This document shows positions 1 to 8,725 of a stretch of 64,000 nt of DNA, one piece after another. Position 1 is the first letter of the stretch. Every line of letters starts with the position of its first letter. The notes beneath the pieces were generated by a model. It did no database searches and had not been told where the DNA came from. It worked only from the letters and a program-made list of their open reading frames with translations. The position numbers and the translations under genes were made by a program. The DNA is from Haloprofundus marisrubri (GTDB lineage: Archaea > Halobacteriota > Halobacteria > Halobacteriales > Haloferacaceae), in contig NZ_LOPU01000029.1 of assembly GCF_001469955.1 (NCBI RefSeq), forward strand, positions 372,001 through 436,000, written 5' to 3'.

Positions 1-50
1 TCGTTTTTCGAGCGTCTGCCGTCTTTCTCGTAGGAGATTCCAATATGTTG

Positions 51-62
51 AACTATTATATC
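51..62 (+). promoter_or_regulatory. TATA box for the pgsC-pgsB operon
   Basis: An AT-rich box (actattatatcc) is centred about 28 nt before the ATG at 85. This is the spacing of a leaderless haloarchaeal transcript. It supports the ATG at 85 as the start, because the frame is closed by a stop at 49-51. Confidence 0.5.
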
Positions 63-84
63 CACAACCTCCCTCCGTCTCTGC

Positions 85-1254
85 ATGCTGGTGGCTGGCC
101 TCATCATGGTCGTGGGACTGCTGGGCGTCGCGGTGATAACACAGCGGTACGGCTATCGCCTCGGTGGCACCATTACGGTCGGTGTCCTCGCCGTCTACAC
201 CCTCAAGAACGTCGTGATGTTGCCAGTGTTTCTGTTGAGCACACTCATCGCGTATATCGGACTCTCGGTGCTGAAGGAACGAACCCTCATCTTCGGGCGC
301 AGTGAACTCGTCGCGTCGATTTTCATCGGGTCTGCGATTCCGTTGGCGATTCTCGTCGCGCTGTCGGGCGTCGTCGGCGACCGTTTGCGTGCGGTGGTGT
401 TCATCGGGAGCATCCTCCCGGGTCTGGCCGCGTACAACTACCACCAACTGAAACCCCAGTACAGACTCCCCGACATCGCAACGGCGACCGGTCTGTACGC
501 CGGACTGCTCGCGCTCGGATGGCTGCTCGTCACGCCGGCGACCGCACAGACACTCGGTACGCTGACTCCTCCCGTCCTGTTCGCCGACACCGCCGACATC
601 GCAGTGTACAAGGGTGCAGTCACCGCTACAGCCACCGAACCGGTCATCATTCAACGGACACTGCTCGTCGTGTTGTTGCTCGCTGGGATGGGTCTCTCCG
701 AACTCGCCCGCAGTCGGTTCGGTGTCCGACTCGGCATCATCTCGTTGGCACTGCTGGCGGTATACGCACTGGCGAGTGCGTGGCTCGTCGCCCTGTATCT
801 CGTCACCCTACTCGCCTCCTTTCTGTTCATCGAACTGCTGCACCGCCGGACGTTGCTGTACGGACGAGTGCTCATCGGCCTCGGAACCGCGTTCGCCGTC
901 GTCCTCGTCGTCCCACTGGCTGTCTACTCGCCAGTCGTTCGCGGTCTATCCGCGTTCTTCGTCGGCATCCTCGCGGGGGTCAACGCCTACAACCGCCACG
1001 TCACCCCGTCGGCCGAGCGTCCGACTCGGACCGCACTCGTCGTCGCAGTGTTTCTCCCGCTTTTCGCACTGGCGCTGGCCGTCGGTGACCCACTTTCGGG
1101 GGCGCTCGTCACCGAACTCACCCCCGTGGTCGGAGTCGTACTCGTGGCCGGCACGCTCGTCGCCGCCGCCGTCGCGTTCTCCCGACACGTCGAACGGCCG
1201 TCCGACGAGGACGTGTTTCGCAACTCCGTTCTCAGTGGGGGTGATGGGACGTGA
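85..1254 (+). CDS. pgsC: PgsC-like poly-gamma-glutamate biosynthesis membrane protein, internally duplicated
   Basis: Polytopic membrane protein of 389 aa resembling PgsC/CapC, the membrane partner of the PgsB ligase in poly-gamma-glutamate capsule synthesis. Bacterial PgsC is about 150 aa; this one carries two copies of the fold. RFG/RYG-type boxes lie at about 21-40 and 211-229, RTLIFGR at 66-72 matches RTLLYGR at 255-261, and AYNYH at 116-120 matches AYNRH at 301-305. A polar linker (about 150-185) separates the halves. The stop overlaps the GTG start of the next gene by 4 nt, so the two are translationally coupled. A polyglutamate product is inferred from family membership; a PgsA-like exporter gene is not in the window. 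Confidence 0.8.
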   Translation: MLVAGLIMVVGLLGVAVITQRYGYRLGGTITVGVLAVYTLKNVVMLPVFLLSTLIAYIGLSVLKERTLIFGRSELVASIFIGSAIPLAILVALSGVVGDRLRAVVFIGSILPGLAAYNYHQLKPQYRLPDIATATGLYAGLLALGWLLVTPATAQTLGTLTPPVLFADTADIAVYKGAVTATATEPVIIQRTLLVVLLLAGMGLSELARSRFGVRLGIISLALLAVYALASAWLVALYLVTLLASFLFIELLHRRTLLYGRVLIGLGTAFAVVLVVPLAVYSPVVRGLSAFFVGILAGVNAYNRHVTPSAERPTRTALVVAVFLPLFALALAVGDPLSGALVTELTPVVGVVLVAGTLVAAAVAFSRHVERPSDEDVFRNSVLSGGDGT

Positions 1255-2939
1255 GCGACTCTACTGAGATAGCGACCAAGGAAGCCGAACTGGACTCTGC
1301 GGAACTCTCCGCGAAAGAGACCGAGTTCGCGGTGTACCGACGAGGAGACGGCTGGCACTGGCAGTGGGGGCTTCCGGACGGTGACGTCGCGTTCGCGTAC
1401 AGCGGCCACGCTGCCGACTCGCCCGCCGACGCGGCGGCGAACGTCGACCGGGTGCGCGCACTTACGTCCCGAGAAGGCATCTACAGCGGGTACGTCTCCT
1501 TCGAGGTCGGTCACACAGAAACCGGCGAGTTGGACTGGCGACTGGTCGACGAGAACGAGGCGGTTCTCGCCATCGGTGCGACGACCCGTGACAGCTACGA
1601 GGCGGTCGAAGCCGACATCGAACGGTTCCGAATCGCCGCCGAGACGGCGACCGTCCATCTTCATCGTCCGGCGGACACCCGAGACGTCCTCGACGCGAAC
1701 AGTCTCGTCGTTGACGAGCGACCGTCGATTTCTGCGGTGGTTCGCTCACTGCCGTCGCTTCTCGGACGGGGAACTCACCATCGACGAACTCTGGCGAACA
1801 TCGAAAAACGCGTCGTCGTCTCTGGAATTCGGGGCAAATCCTCGACGGTTCGCCGACTCGACGACATCTTCTCGCGGCGCGGATACGACACGCTCACGAA
1901 AATCACGGGCAACCACCCCGTGACCATCCACAACGGCGAAGTCATCCCTATCGACCGCCGGGGAACACGGACAACGCTGTACGAGAACATCCCCATCCTC
2001 CGGCAGTTCGGACACTGGTTCGACCAGAACGAGACGGGTGACGTCGCTATCGTCGAGAATCAAGGCATCACCGAATACACGACTCGACTGTTCAACCAGC
2101 GGTTCGTCCAACCACACGTGGTCGTGCTCACGAACGTCCGCCTCGACCACAACGACACTCTCGGCGCGGACAGACAGCGACTCGCGCGGTCGTTCGCCCG
2201 TTCGATTCCCGCAGGAACACACGTTGTCAGCGGCGAACAGCACCCGGTTTTGCACGAGTATCTACGCGAGGAAGTCGAAAGACGCGGGGCGACAATCGAG
2301 CAGGTGTCGATTCCCGAACGGCACCGAAGGCTACTCGGCGCGGAGACGGTCCACGCGCTGGACGCCGTGCTTCGGTCGTTCGGCCTACGGGGGTTGAGCG
2401 ACGCGCAGTTGGACTCGTATCTCGACGGAGCGCAACCGAACTGGATTCGACTCCCGAAGGGCCGCGTGTTCAACGGTGCGGAGGTAAACGACATCGAGAG
2501 CACCGAGATGGTTCGACAGGCGTTGGCCGGCGACGACCGTGTGTTGCCGTTCGTCTACCTCCGTCGTGACCGGCGGGGACGAACCGCATCGTTCGCAGAG
2601 TATCTGAACGTCTTAGCCGACCGCGGCGTCATCGACCGTGCACGGGTGGGCGGGTGGAACGCCGAGACGTTCGCCCGCCACGTGGACGTCCCCTGTACGA
2701 CGCACGACCGAGACGAAAACGCGGGCGCGGTGCTTGACGAGATGCTCGCGGAGGGCGACCCGGTTCTGTTGATGGGTAACACCGTCGACGAGTTCATGCG
2801 GGAGATGGAACAGGAGATAATCACACGTGCCGGTGCCTACGACACACTCGACGAAGCAGTCGAGAACGATACTGCCGACGCCGTCGTCGAGATGGTCGAC
2901 CCGGTCTCCGCACAGTGGGTCGAACAGGGTGACGACTGA
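1251..2939 (+). CDS. pgsB: PgsB-like Mur-ligase-family poly-gamma-glutamate synthase with extra N-terminal domain
   Basis: ATP-dependent amide ligase of the Mur/PgsB family, predicted to polymerise glutamate with PgsC at the membrane. The nucleotide loop GIRGKSS is at about 192-198. The family motifs ENQ (269-271) and TNVRLDH (294-300) follow. PgsB proteins are usually about 400 aa, but this is 562 aa. The first 180 residues hold two similar segments (about 26-70 and 84-130), each with an F-x-V start, a Trp-rich strand and a helix, resembling tandem YegP/DUF1508 repeats. The start is a GTG overlapping the pgsC stop. The ligase assignment is firm; the repeat assignment is by eye. Confidence 0.82.
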   Translation: MSDSTEIATKEAELDSAELSAKETEFAVYRRGDGWHWQWGLPDGDVAFAYSGHAADSPADAAANVDRVRALTSREGIYSGYVSFEVGHTETGELDWRLVDENEAVLAIGATTRDSYEAVEADIERFRIAAETATVHLHRPADTRDVLDANSLVVDERPSISAVVRSLPSLLGRGTHHRRTLANIEKRVVVSGIRGKSSTVRRLDDIFSRRGYDTLTKITGNHPVTIHNGEVIPIDRRGTRTTLYENIPILRQFGHWFDQNETGDVAIVENQGITEYTTRLFNQRFVQPHVVVLTNVRLDHNDTLGADRQRLARSFARSIPAGTHVVSGEQHPVLHEYLREEVERRGATIEQVSIPERHRRLLGAETVHALDAVLRSFGLRGLSDAQLDSYLDGAQPNWIRLPKGRVFNGAEVNDIESTEMVRQALAGDDRVLPFVYLRRDRRGRTASFAEYLNVLADRGVIDRARVGGWNAETFARHVDVPCTTHDRDENAGAVLDEMLAEGDPVLLMGNTVDEFMREMEQEIITRAGAYDTLDEAVENDTADAVVEMVDPVSAQWVEQGDD

Positions 2940-2983
2940 CGGGTCGGAACTTCGAGGTGGTTCGGTTCGGTTCGGCTTCGACC

Positions 2984-3352
2984 TCAGAGAACAGCGAACC
3001 GGTAGACGACGCTCAGGAACGCGCCACAGGCGATAGCGAGGCTGATGAACAGCGCGGCGAACAGCGGGTGACGAGCGGCGTCGAGAACCGTTCCGTCGTC
3101 TTCGAGTTCCGCGCTGATAATCATCGCACGCACGACGGCGAACACGACGGAGGCGAACACGACGAGGGCGAGGGCGGCGACGCCGACGATGACGTCGTCG
3201 CGGTTGAACTGGAACATGTAGCCCATCGCACCGAGTACGAGCCCGGCGAGGAGTCCGCTCACGGTTATCGCTGCGGCTTTGACGTTCGCGCTGAGGTCGT
3301 CCGAGAAGTTGAGCGCCTTGGTGTGGAGGGATGTACTGTCTTTCGTCGACAT
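2984..3352 (-). CDS. Small membrane protein, unknown function
   Basis: 122 aa with a polar N-terminus and about four hydrophobic segments (residues 27-45, 52-75 and two near the C-terminus). It contains no catalytic motif I can recognise. It lies convergent to pgsB with a 44-nt gap and is transcribed alone on the minus strand. Codon use is typical of the window, so it is probably a real conserved haloarchaeal membrane protein. Confidence 0.6.
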   Translation of the reverse strand: MSTKDSTSLHTKALNFSDDLSANVKAAAITVSGLLAGLVLGAMGYMFQFNRDDVIVGVAALALVVFASVVFAVVRAMIISAELEDDGTVLDAARHPLFAALFISLAIACGAFLSVVYRFAVL

Positions 3353-3435
3353 GATTCTGTGGCTGATTGTATGCTGAGAGTGATAGATGATAACTGCTCT
3401 GGTTGTGGGGGCCTATCGGTGACGGTCACAGATAG

Positions 3436-4230
3436 TTATCGACGTGGCAACGGCGACAACAAGACGCTGGACAGACGACGCAGCGAGTACAGAAGTGCCA
3501 CCAGCGTCGGCGCACAGAGGGCGAGGTAACCCACGACCCAACCGGAGACGTGTACTTGACCGACCGTCGAGAGACCGACGGCGTCTCCCGAAACCGTCAG
3601 CACCGTCCCAGAGACGACCATCCAAGCGAACACGACCGCTGGAAGCGTCCAGAGGTAGTGCCAACTGCTCGGCGAGACGCGGTAGCGACGGCGATACCGG
3701 TCTGCCGCGGAGAGTTCGCCCAAATAGTGAATCAACAGCAGGTAGCAGGCCGGCACCGTGATGACCGCGACGGCCGCCGAGAGGATTGTCATGTGGTCGG
3801 AGATGTGGACGCTCACGAAGGGAAACAACGCCGCCGTCGGCACCAACCCGACGAGTGAGAAGGAGGCGACGGTGACGAGTGCACCGGCGGACCCCGAATC
3901 CCGAACCCACAACTCGCCGGTGTCGGCGAGGTGGTCGCGGCGCCACTGGAACAGCCGAAACGCCAGAAACCGCGCACACAGAAGCGTTGCGAGAACGACG
4001 ACGGGGTCGGCCGCGACGCTCGAAAGCGTCGACCGAACCGAGACGCCGTACACGACGACGCCGATGAACGCCATCTCGACGAACAGCAGCGTCAACAGGA
4101 CGCCCGTGACCGCCCACATCCACGGCGAGACAACCCACGTGAACGTCGGGCGAGTCGCGCGACGCGGTTGCGGTCTGTTGCTCGTCCGACCCGACGTGAC
4201 CGTCTGTGACTCCTCGTCTCGGAGTTCCAC
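3436..4230 (-). CDS. Polytopic membrane protein, unknown function
   Basis: 264 aa with about six to seven hydrophobic segments and short Arg-rich loops. The reading frame stays open further upstream, but that part is Ser/Arg-rich and looks non-coding. GTG at 4230 is the likely start because it lies one base after the stop of a 50-aa membrane ORF, so the two form an operon driven by the TATA box at 4408-4417. I recognise no enzyme or transporter signature. Confidence 0.6.
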   Translation of the reverse strand: MELRDEESQTVTSGRTSNRPQPRRATRPTFTWVVSPWMWAVTGVLLTLLFVEMAFIGVVVYGVSVRSTLSSVAADPVVVLATLLCARFLAFRLFQWRRDHLADTGELWVRDSGSAGALVTVASFSLVGLVPTAALFPFVSVHISDHMTILSAAVAVITVPACYLLLIHYLGELSAADRYRRRYRVSPSSWHYLWTLPAVVFAWMVVSGTVLTVSGDAVGLSTVGQVHVSGWVVGYLALCAPTLVALLYSLRRLSSVLLSPLPRR

Positions 4231-4231
4231 G

Positions 4232-4384
4232 TTACAGGCTGACCTCGGCGATGACGGTGAGCACGACGAGGATGAGTCCGAACAGCAGCAACGGTGCGAC
4301 GTTGAGCGGTACTTCCGCTCGGTCCCTCGCACCACCGACGAATCGCGCCACCGATAGCAGCGCGCGGACGTCCTCTACTTTCAT
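4232..4384 (-). CDS. 50-aa single-span membrane protein
   Basis: This short ORF begins MKVEDVRALL and has one clear transmembrane helix (about residues 31-48). A TATA-like box sits 28 nt before the ATG, giving a leaderless promoter, and the stop is separated by a single base from the GTG of the 264-aa membrane protein downstream. That coupling and the codon use (mostly G/C third bases) argue that it is translated. Its role may be as a small subunit or stabiliser of the downstream protein (inference). Confidence 0.6.
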   Translation of the reverse strand: MKVEDVRALLSVARFVGGARDRAEVPLNVAPLLLFGLILVVLTVIAEVSL

Positions 4385-4407
4385 TGACTACGACAATTCA
4401 CGTAACG

Positions 4408-4417
4408 ATATTAAGCG
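4408..4417 (-). promoter_or_regulatory. TATA box for the 50-aa/264-aa membrane operon
   Basis: On the minus strand the box reads CTTAATATCG, centred about 28 nt before the ATG at 4384. This is leaderless spacing. Confidence 0.45.
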
Positions 4418-4464
4418 CTTCTCTAGCTATCGGTTCGATATCAGATTACAATACGTTCACGAAC

Positions 4465-4471
4465 ATTTATA
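4465..4471 (+). promoter_or_regulatory. TATA box for the 59-aa membrane gene
   Basis: The box ATTTATA lies about 38 nt before the ATG at 4506, predicting a leader of roughly 10 nt. Together with the box at 4408-4417 it makes 4385-4505 a compact divergent promoter region. Confidence 0.45.
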
Positions 4472-4505
4472 GGAACGTCCGAGAGACGGTCGAACGAATC
4501 GAACG

Positions 4506-4685
4506 ATGCAGTTACTCACCGGTCTGTTCGTCGGCCTCGGCCTCGTAACGGTCGGTCTCTCGTTTCTCCGCCTCCTGCGCACGAACCGGACCGACGCGGC
4601 GTACCTGCGCGTCATCGAAGGCTGTTTCGCCGCCGTGCTCGTCGTCTCCGGGTTCGGATTGATGTTTGTCGCGCTGTTGGGTTGA
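4506..4685 (+). CDS. 59-aa two-span membrane protein
   Basis: The ORF begins MQLLTGLFVG and has two hydrophobic helices (about 2-24 and 40-58) around a short Arg/Asp loop (RTNRTDAAYLR). It has a good TATA box and haloarchaeal codon use. No family was recognised. It lies 44 nt upstream of a beta-sandwich protein gene on the same strand and may be cotranscribed with it. Confidence 0.6.
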   Translation: MQLLTGLFVGLGLVTVGLSFLRLLRTNRTDAAYLRVIEGCFAAVLVVSGFGLMFVALLG

Positions 4686-4729
4686 CCGAGAGCGACAGAG
4701 CCATCTTCTGAGAGCCGATACGAAGGGCC

Positions 4730-5221
4730 ATGCCAGGGAGAACGCCCACCGCGTCGGACCCCGAGAGTCGGTACGGTTTCGACGAGAGTGGCAGTTCAAT
4801 CGCCCAGCGACTCGCCCAGTTCGTCCCACAGTCGCTGGCGCGTCGGGGGCTGTCGGTTCGACTCTCCGTCGACCGAACCCGATACGAGCGAGGCGAACCC
4901 GTCGAGTTCACCATCACGATACGGAACCGACTCCCCGTGCCAGTGACGATTGCGACGCCGAAGCGACGGCTCTGGGGGTGGACCATCGACGGTTTGCTGG
5001 AGGGCAGTGACGAGACACGGTATATGAGCGACAACCCCGGGACGTTCGCGTTCCGCGGCAAAGAGACGAAAGTCGTCGAGCGGACGTGGAACGGTCGTCT
5101 CAAACACGTCGGCGACCGGACGACGTGGGAACTGCCCGAGCGTGGGACACACGAACTCGCGGCGTTCGTCGCAACCGGCGACGGACGACTGCGGGATACA
5201 GTAGAGATAACACTCGAATAG
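4730..5221 (+). CDS. Beta-sandwich protein, BsuPI-like, unknown function
   Basis: 163 aa and cytosolic, with no signal peptide. The middle (RYERGEPVEFTITIRNR) is the strand pattern of BsuPI/Ig-like domains that recur in haloarchaeal proteins of unknown role. It ends with a second predicted strand pair (RDTVEITLE). No catalytic residues stand out. The fold call is inference from the alternating pattern. Confidence 0.6.
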   Translation: MPGRTPTASDPESRYGFDESGSSIAQRLAQFVPQSLARRGLSVRLSVDRTRYERGEPVEFTITIRNRLPVPVTIATPKRRLWGWTIDGLLEGSDETRYMSDNPGTFAFRGKETKVVERTWNGRLKHVGDRTTWELPERGTHELAAFVATGDGRLRDTVEITLE

Positions 5222-5324
5222 GGACGCGACGAGTAGCGACGAAACGAGAAGCGAAATCCAAGGCGAGAAACGAAAACCGAACGACGAGAGACGGCGAAAA
5301 GTGAGGCGCGAAGTCGAGCCGAAA

Positions 5325-6611
5325 TCAGTCGGCGTTGGCGGTGCTCTCGATACCGTCTCTGTGGAGGTGACACGCCGCGTGGTGGACGTCCATGCCGTGC
5401 TCCGTTTCGACGGTGTAGTCGGGCTTCTCCTGTGCGCAGATGCTCGGTTCGGCGAACGACTCCTGTAAGAGTGTCTCGGCTTGGTCCCACTCCTCGCTGA
5501 GCAGCGAGTCGAGAGCCGTCTCGACGGTGTCGCCCGCCTTGCCGCTGGGGACGCCCTGTTCGAAGAACTCGCTTCGGAGTTGCGCTTCGCCCTGAACCTC
5601 GAACGTCCGACGCTTGACCGCCCGGGTGAAACGACGGACGTCCGCCCACTCCCGTTCGGTCATATCGTACTCGTCGGGCGCGATGAGTTTCGGACAGCGC
5701 GTCCGGAACCGGCAGCCCGACGGTGGGTTGATTGGCGACGGCACGTCGCCTTCGAGCAAGCCACGGCGGCCTTTCGACCGCGGGTCCGGAACCGGAATCG
5801 ACCCGAGAAGCGCCTGCGTGTACGGGTGCTGGGGGTTCTCGTACAGCTCTTCGGTTTCTGCGAGTTCGACCATCTGACCGAGATACATCACGGCGACGCG
5901 GTCGGAGATATGCCGGATGACAGAGAGGTCGTGGGCGATGAACAGGTAGGTGAGACCGAACTCGTCCTGCAGTTCCTGCATCGTGTTCAGCACCTGTGCC
6001 TGAATCGAGACGTCGAGCGCCGACACGGGTTCGTCACAGACGATGAAGTCGGGGTTGACCGCCAGCGCCCGCGCGAGATTCACCCGCTGGCGCTGCCCGC
6101 CGGAGAACTGGTGGGGATAGCGGTTGTAGTGCTGTGGGTCCAAGCCGACCTTCTCCAGGAGTTCGCGGGCGCGCTCCTCGCGTTCACCTTCGTAGAGGTC
6201 GTGGGCACGCATCGGCTCCTCGACGATAGTCCCGACCTTCATTCGGGGGTCGAGACTCGACTGCGGGTCCTGGAAGATCATCTGCATGTCTTCGCGCTGT
6301 TGGCGCAGTTCTTCGCCGGAGAGGTTGGCGATGTCACGGCCGTTGAAGTAAACTGCTCCATCGGTCGGTTCGACGAGGTTCAGAACCGACCGCGCGAGCG
6401 TCGACTTCCCACACCCGGACTCGCCGACGAGTCCCAGCGTCTCACCGCGCTCTATCTCGAAGGAGACGTTGTCGACGGCTTTCACCTTCGGCTTCGGCCA
6501 GATGCTGTCGAACAGCCCCGACCCCTGCGAGTAGTGCTTGGTCAGTCCCTCGACGCGCAGTATCGTCTCGCGGTCTTCGCGTGGTTCGGTCTTCGTTGTC
6601 GTGCTACTCAT
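5325..6611 (-). CDS. dppF: Dipeptide/oligopeptide ABC transporter ATP-binding protein (DppF/OppF type)
   Basis: Cytosolic ATPase, last gene of the importer operon. It has Walker [10 protein letters not shown], signature motif FSGGQRQR and Walker [12 protein letters not shown], then the Opp/Dpp C-terminal region with a Cys-containing loop ([10 protein letters not shown]). At 428 aa it is longer than typical (about 330), with an extra acidic C-terminal tail holding two further Cys. I chose the ATG at 6611, which overlaps the dppD stop by 8 nt, rather than a longer frame with an atypical leader. Confidence 0.9.
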   Translation of the reverse strand: MSSTTTKTEPREDRETILRVEGLTKHYSQGSGLFDSIWPKPKVKAVDNVSFEIERGETLGLVGESGCGKSTLARSVLNLVEPTDGAVYFNGRDIANLSGEELRQQREDMQMIFQDPQSSLDPRMKVGTIVEEPMRAHDLYEGEREERARELLEKVGLDPQHYNRYPHQFSGGQRQRVNLARALAVNPDFIVCDEPVSALDVSIQAQVLNTMQELQDEFGLTYLFIAHDLSVIRHISDRVAVMYLGQMVELAETEELYENPQHPYTQALLGSIPVPDPRSKGRRGLLEGDVPSPINPPSGCRFRTRCPKLIAPDEYDMTEREWADVRRFTRAVKRRTFEVQGEAQLRSEFFEQGVPSGKAGDTVETALDSLLSEEWDQAETLLQESFAEPSICAQEKPDYTVETEHGMDVHHAACHLHRDGIESTANAD

Positions 6612-7722
6612 TGCTCTCACCTTGTGCTTCGATGATGTCGCCACCGAAGGCGGCGGTCGCCTCCGTATCCAACGGTTCGGAGTCCTCGTAGCCGACGCTC
6701 TCGTACTTCACGCAGGAGACGCGGTGTGGGTAGCCCTCCGGGCCGCTGACGTCTTGGTACACCGGTCGCGTCCGCCGACACACTTCGCGGGCGTCGGGAC
6801 AGCGGGTGTGGAAGCGACAGCCCGGCGGCGGGTTGATTGCCTCGGGCATCACGCCCTTGATGGGGTTGAGTTCCTCGACGGTTTCGTCGGGCCGCGGCAT
6901 CGACTTCAAAAGCGCCTGCGTGTACGGGTGTTTCGTGTCGTGGAACAGGTCGTCGACTTCGGCCTGTTCGATGATTTCGCCGAGATACATCACGTTGACG
7001 CGGTCACAGATTTCGGCGACGACGCCCATGTCGTGCGTCACCCAGACGAAGCTGGTGCCGTATTTGTCCTGCAGTTCGTCGACGAGGTCCAGAATCTGAC
7101 CCTCGACGGTGACGTCGAGCGCCGTCGTCGGTTCGTCGGCGATGATGAGACTCGGCTCGCACGACAGCGCCATGGCGATGAGCACGCGCTGGCGCATCCC
7201 GCCGGAGAACTGGTGCGGATAGCTGTCGTAGCGTTCTTCGGGTTCGGGGATGCCGACCTCCCGAAGCATGTCGATAGCGATTTGCTTTGCCTCCTTGCCG
7301 GAGACGTCGCGGTTGATTTCGATGAACTCCTTCAGTTGGCTCCCGACGGTGAACACCGGGTTCAGCGCCTCCATCGGGTCCTGGAAGATGATGGCGATTT
7401 CGTTGCCGCGAATCTCGTCGCGCATCTGCTTGTTCGACAGCATCTCGTCGGAGGGGCGGCGCTCGCCGTCCGGGCCTTCCTCGAAGTCGATGATGACCTG
7501 GTCGCGGTATTTGACCGTCCCGCCGACGACTTCGCCGGGTTCTTCGACGAGTCGCATGATGGAACTCGTGGCGACGGATTTGCCCGCGCCGGACTCGCCG
7601 ACGAGGCCGACGAGTTCTCCTTCTTCCACCGTGAAGCTGATGCCGTCCACCGCGCGGACGACACCTTCCTCGGTGAAGAACTGTGTCTGCAAGTTTTCGA
7701 CGGTGAGTAGTGGTTCTGCCAT
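6604..7722 (-). CDS. dppD: Dipeptide/oligopeptide ABC transporter ATP-binding protein (DppD/OppD type)
   Basis: The second ATPase of the importer, 372 aa. It has Walker A GESGAGKS, signature FSGGMRQR, Walker [14 protein letters not shown]-loop WVTHDMG and the oligopeptide-transport C-terminal motif with CRFHTRCPD. The ATG overlaps the stop of dppC (TGATG). It pairs with DppF to power uptake. Confidence 0.92.
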   Translation of the reverse strand: MAEPLLTVENLQTQFFTEEGVVRAVDGISFTVEEGELVGLVGESGAGKSVATSSIMRLVEEPGEVVGGTVKYRDQVIIDFEEGPDGERRPSDEMLSNKQMRDEIRGNEIAIIFQDPMEALNPVFTVGSQLKEFIEINRDVSGKEAKQIAIDMLREVGIPEPEERYDSYPHQFSGGMRQRVLIAMALSCEPSLIIADEPTTALDVTVEGQILDLVDELQDKYGTSFVWVTHDMGVVAEICDRVNVMYLGEIIEQAEVDDLFHDTKHPYTQALLKSMPRPDETVEELNPIKGVMPEAINPPPGCRFHTRCPDAREVCRRTRPVYQDVSGPEGYPHRVSCVKYESVGYEDSEPLDTEATAAFGGDIIEAQGESNE

Positions 7723-8723
7723 CAGTTGTTGATCCGTGGGTCGAGTGCGTCTCTCAGGCCGTCACCGACGAGGTTGAAGCCGACCACCGTGATGAGGATG
7801 GCGAGGCCGGGCCAGATGCTGAACCATGGGTCCGGCAGCAGGTACTGCCGGGAGGACGAGAGCATCTGTCCCCACGACGCCGTCGGGGGCTGTGCTCCGT
7901 AGCCGAGGAACGAGAGGCCGGCGATGATGAGGATGTTGATGCCGACCTGCAGCGTCGCCTGAACGAGTACGGGCGCGAAACTGTTCGGGACGATGTGTCT
8001 GAGGATGATGTTCCTGTCGCGTACCCCAGCGGCTCTCGCCGCCTCGATGTAATCTTCCTCGCGGACGCTTAACACCCGCGAGCGTATGAGGCGTGCGAAC
8101 GTCGGAATCGTGGCGATACCGACACCTATCATCGCGTACGTGAGGTTACGCCCGAAGGCGGCCATGAACGCGATGACGAGCACGAGGAACGGGATGGCGA
8201 ACAGGGTCTCCGCTGCACGCATCAGCGCGTCGTCGATCCAGCCACCGTAGTAACCGGCGACGGCACCGACGAGCGTCCCGAGCACCAGCGCAATACCGGT
8301 CGAGACGATACCGACCGTGATAGCGATGCGCGTGCCGTAGAACAGACGCACGGCAATGTCGCGGCCGCGGTCGTCCGTGCCCAGCGGGTGCGCGAGCGTG
8401 CCGGGTTCGGTCGGGTAAATCTGGTTGGTCAGTCCGTACGGGGGGAGCAGAATCTCCGCCTGTGCGGGGTCACGGTTGGGGTGATACCAGAACGTCTGCG
8501 CGAACCAGTAGTCGAGGAAGACGCCGTCGATGTACGCAAACAGCGCTATCGCGGTCATGACCGCGACGATTCCCAACCCGGCCAACGCCGTCGGGTCGCG
8601 TTTGATTTGCGAGACGGTGTACCAGAGGCCGACGCGGGCCTCGAACTCGTCTTCCTGCGGGTCGTCGACCGCGTTGCCGTCCGAACCGTCGATGTTCTGT
8701 GGAGTGGATGTATCGGGTGCCAT
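7722..8723 (-). CDS. dppC: Dipeptide/oligopeptide ABC transporter permease (DppC type)
   Basis: 333 aa inner permease with a hydrophilic Asp/Glu-rich N-terminus, one early helix, and the inner-membrane domain carrying the EAA loop (EAARAAGVRDRNIILRHI). It has a large extracytoplasmic loop between helices 1 and 2, usual for haloarchaeal DppC. It lies between dppB (2-nt gap) and dppD (TGATG overlap). Confidence 0.92.
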   Translation of the reverse strand: MAPDTSTPQNIDGSDGNAVDDPQEDEFEARVGLWYTVSQIKRDPTALAGLGIVAVMTAIALFAYIDGVFLDYWFAQTFWYHPNRDPAQAEILLPPYGLTNQIYPTEPGTLAHPLGTDDRGRDIAVRLFYGTRIAITVGIVSTGIALVLGTLVGAVAGYYGGWIDDALMRAAETLFAIPFLVLVIAFMAAFGRNLTYAMIGVGIATIPTFARLIRSRVLSVREEDYIEAARAAGVRDRNIILRHIVPNSFAPVLVQATLQVGINILIIAGLSFLGYGAQPPTASWGQMLSSSRQYLLPDPWFSIWPGLAILITVVGFNLVGDGLRDALDPRINN

Positions 8724-8725
8724 AA

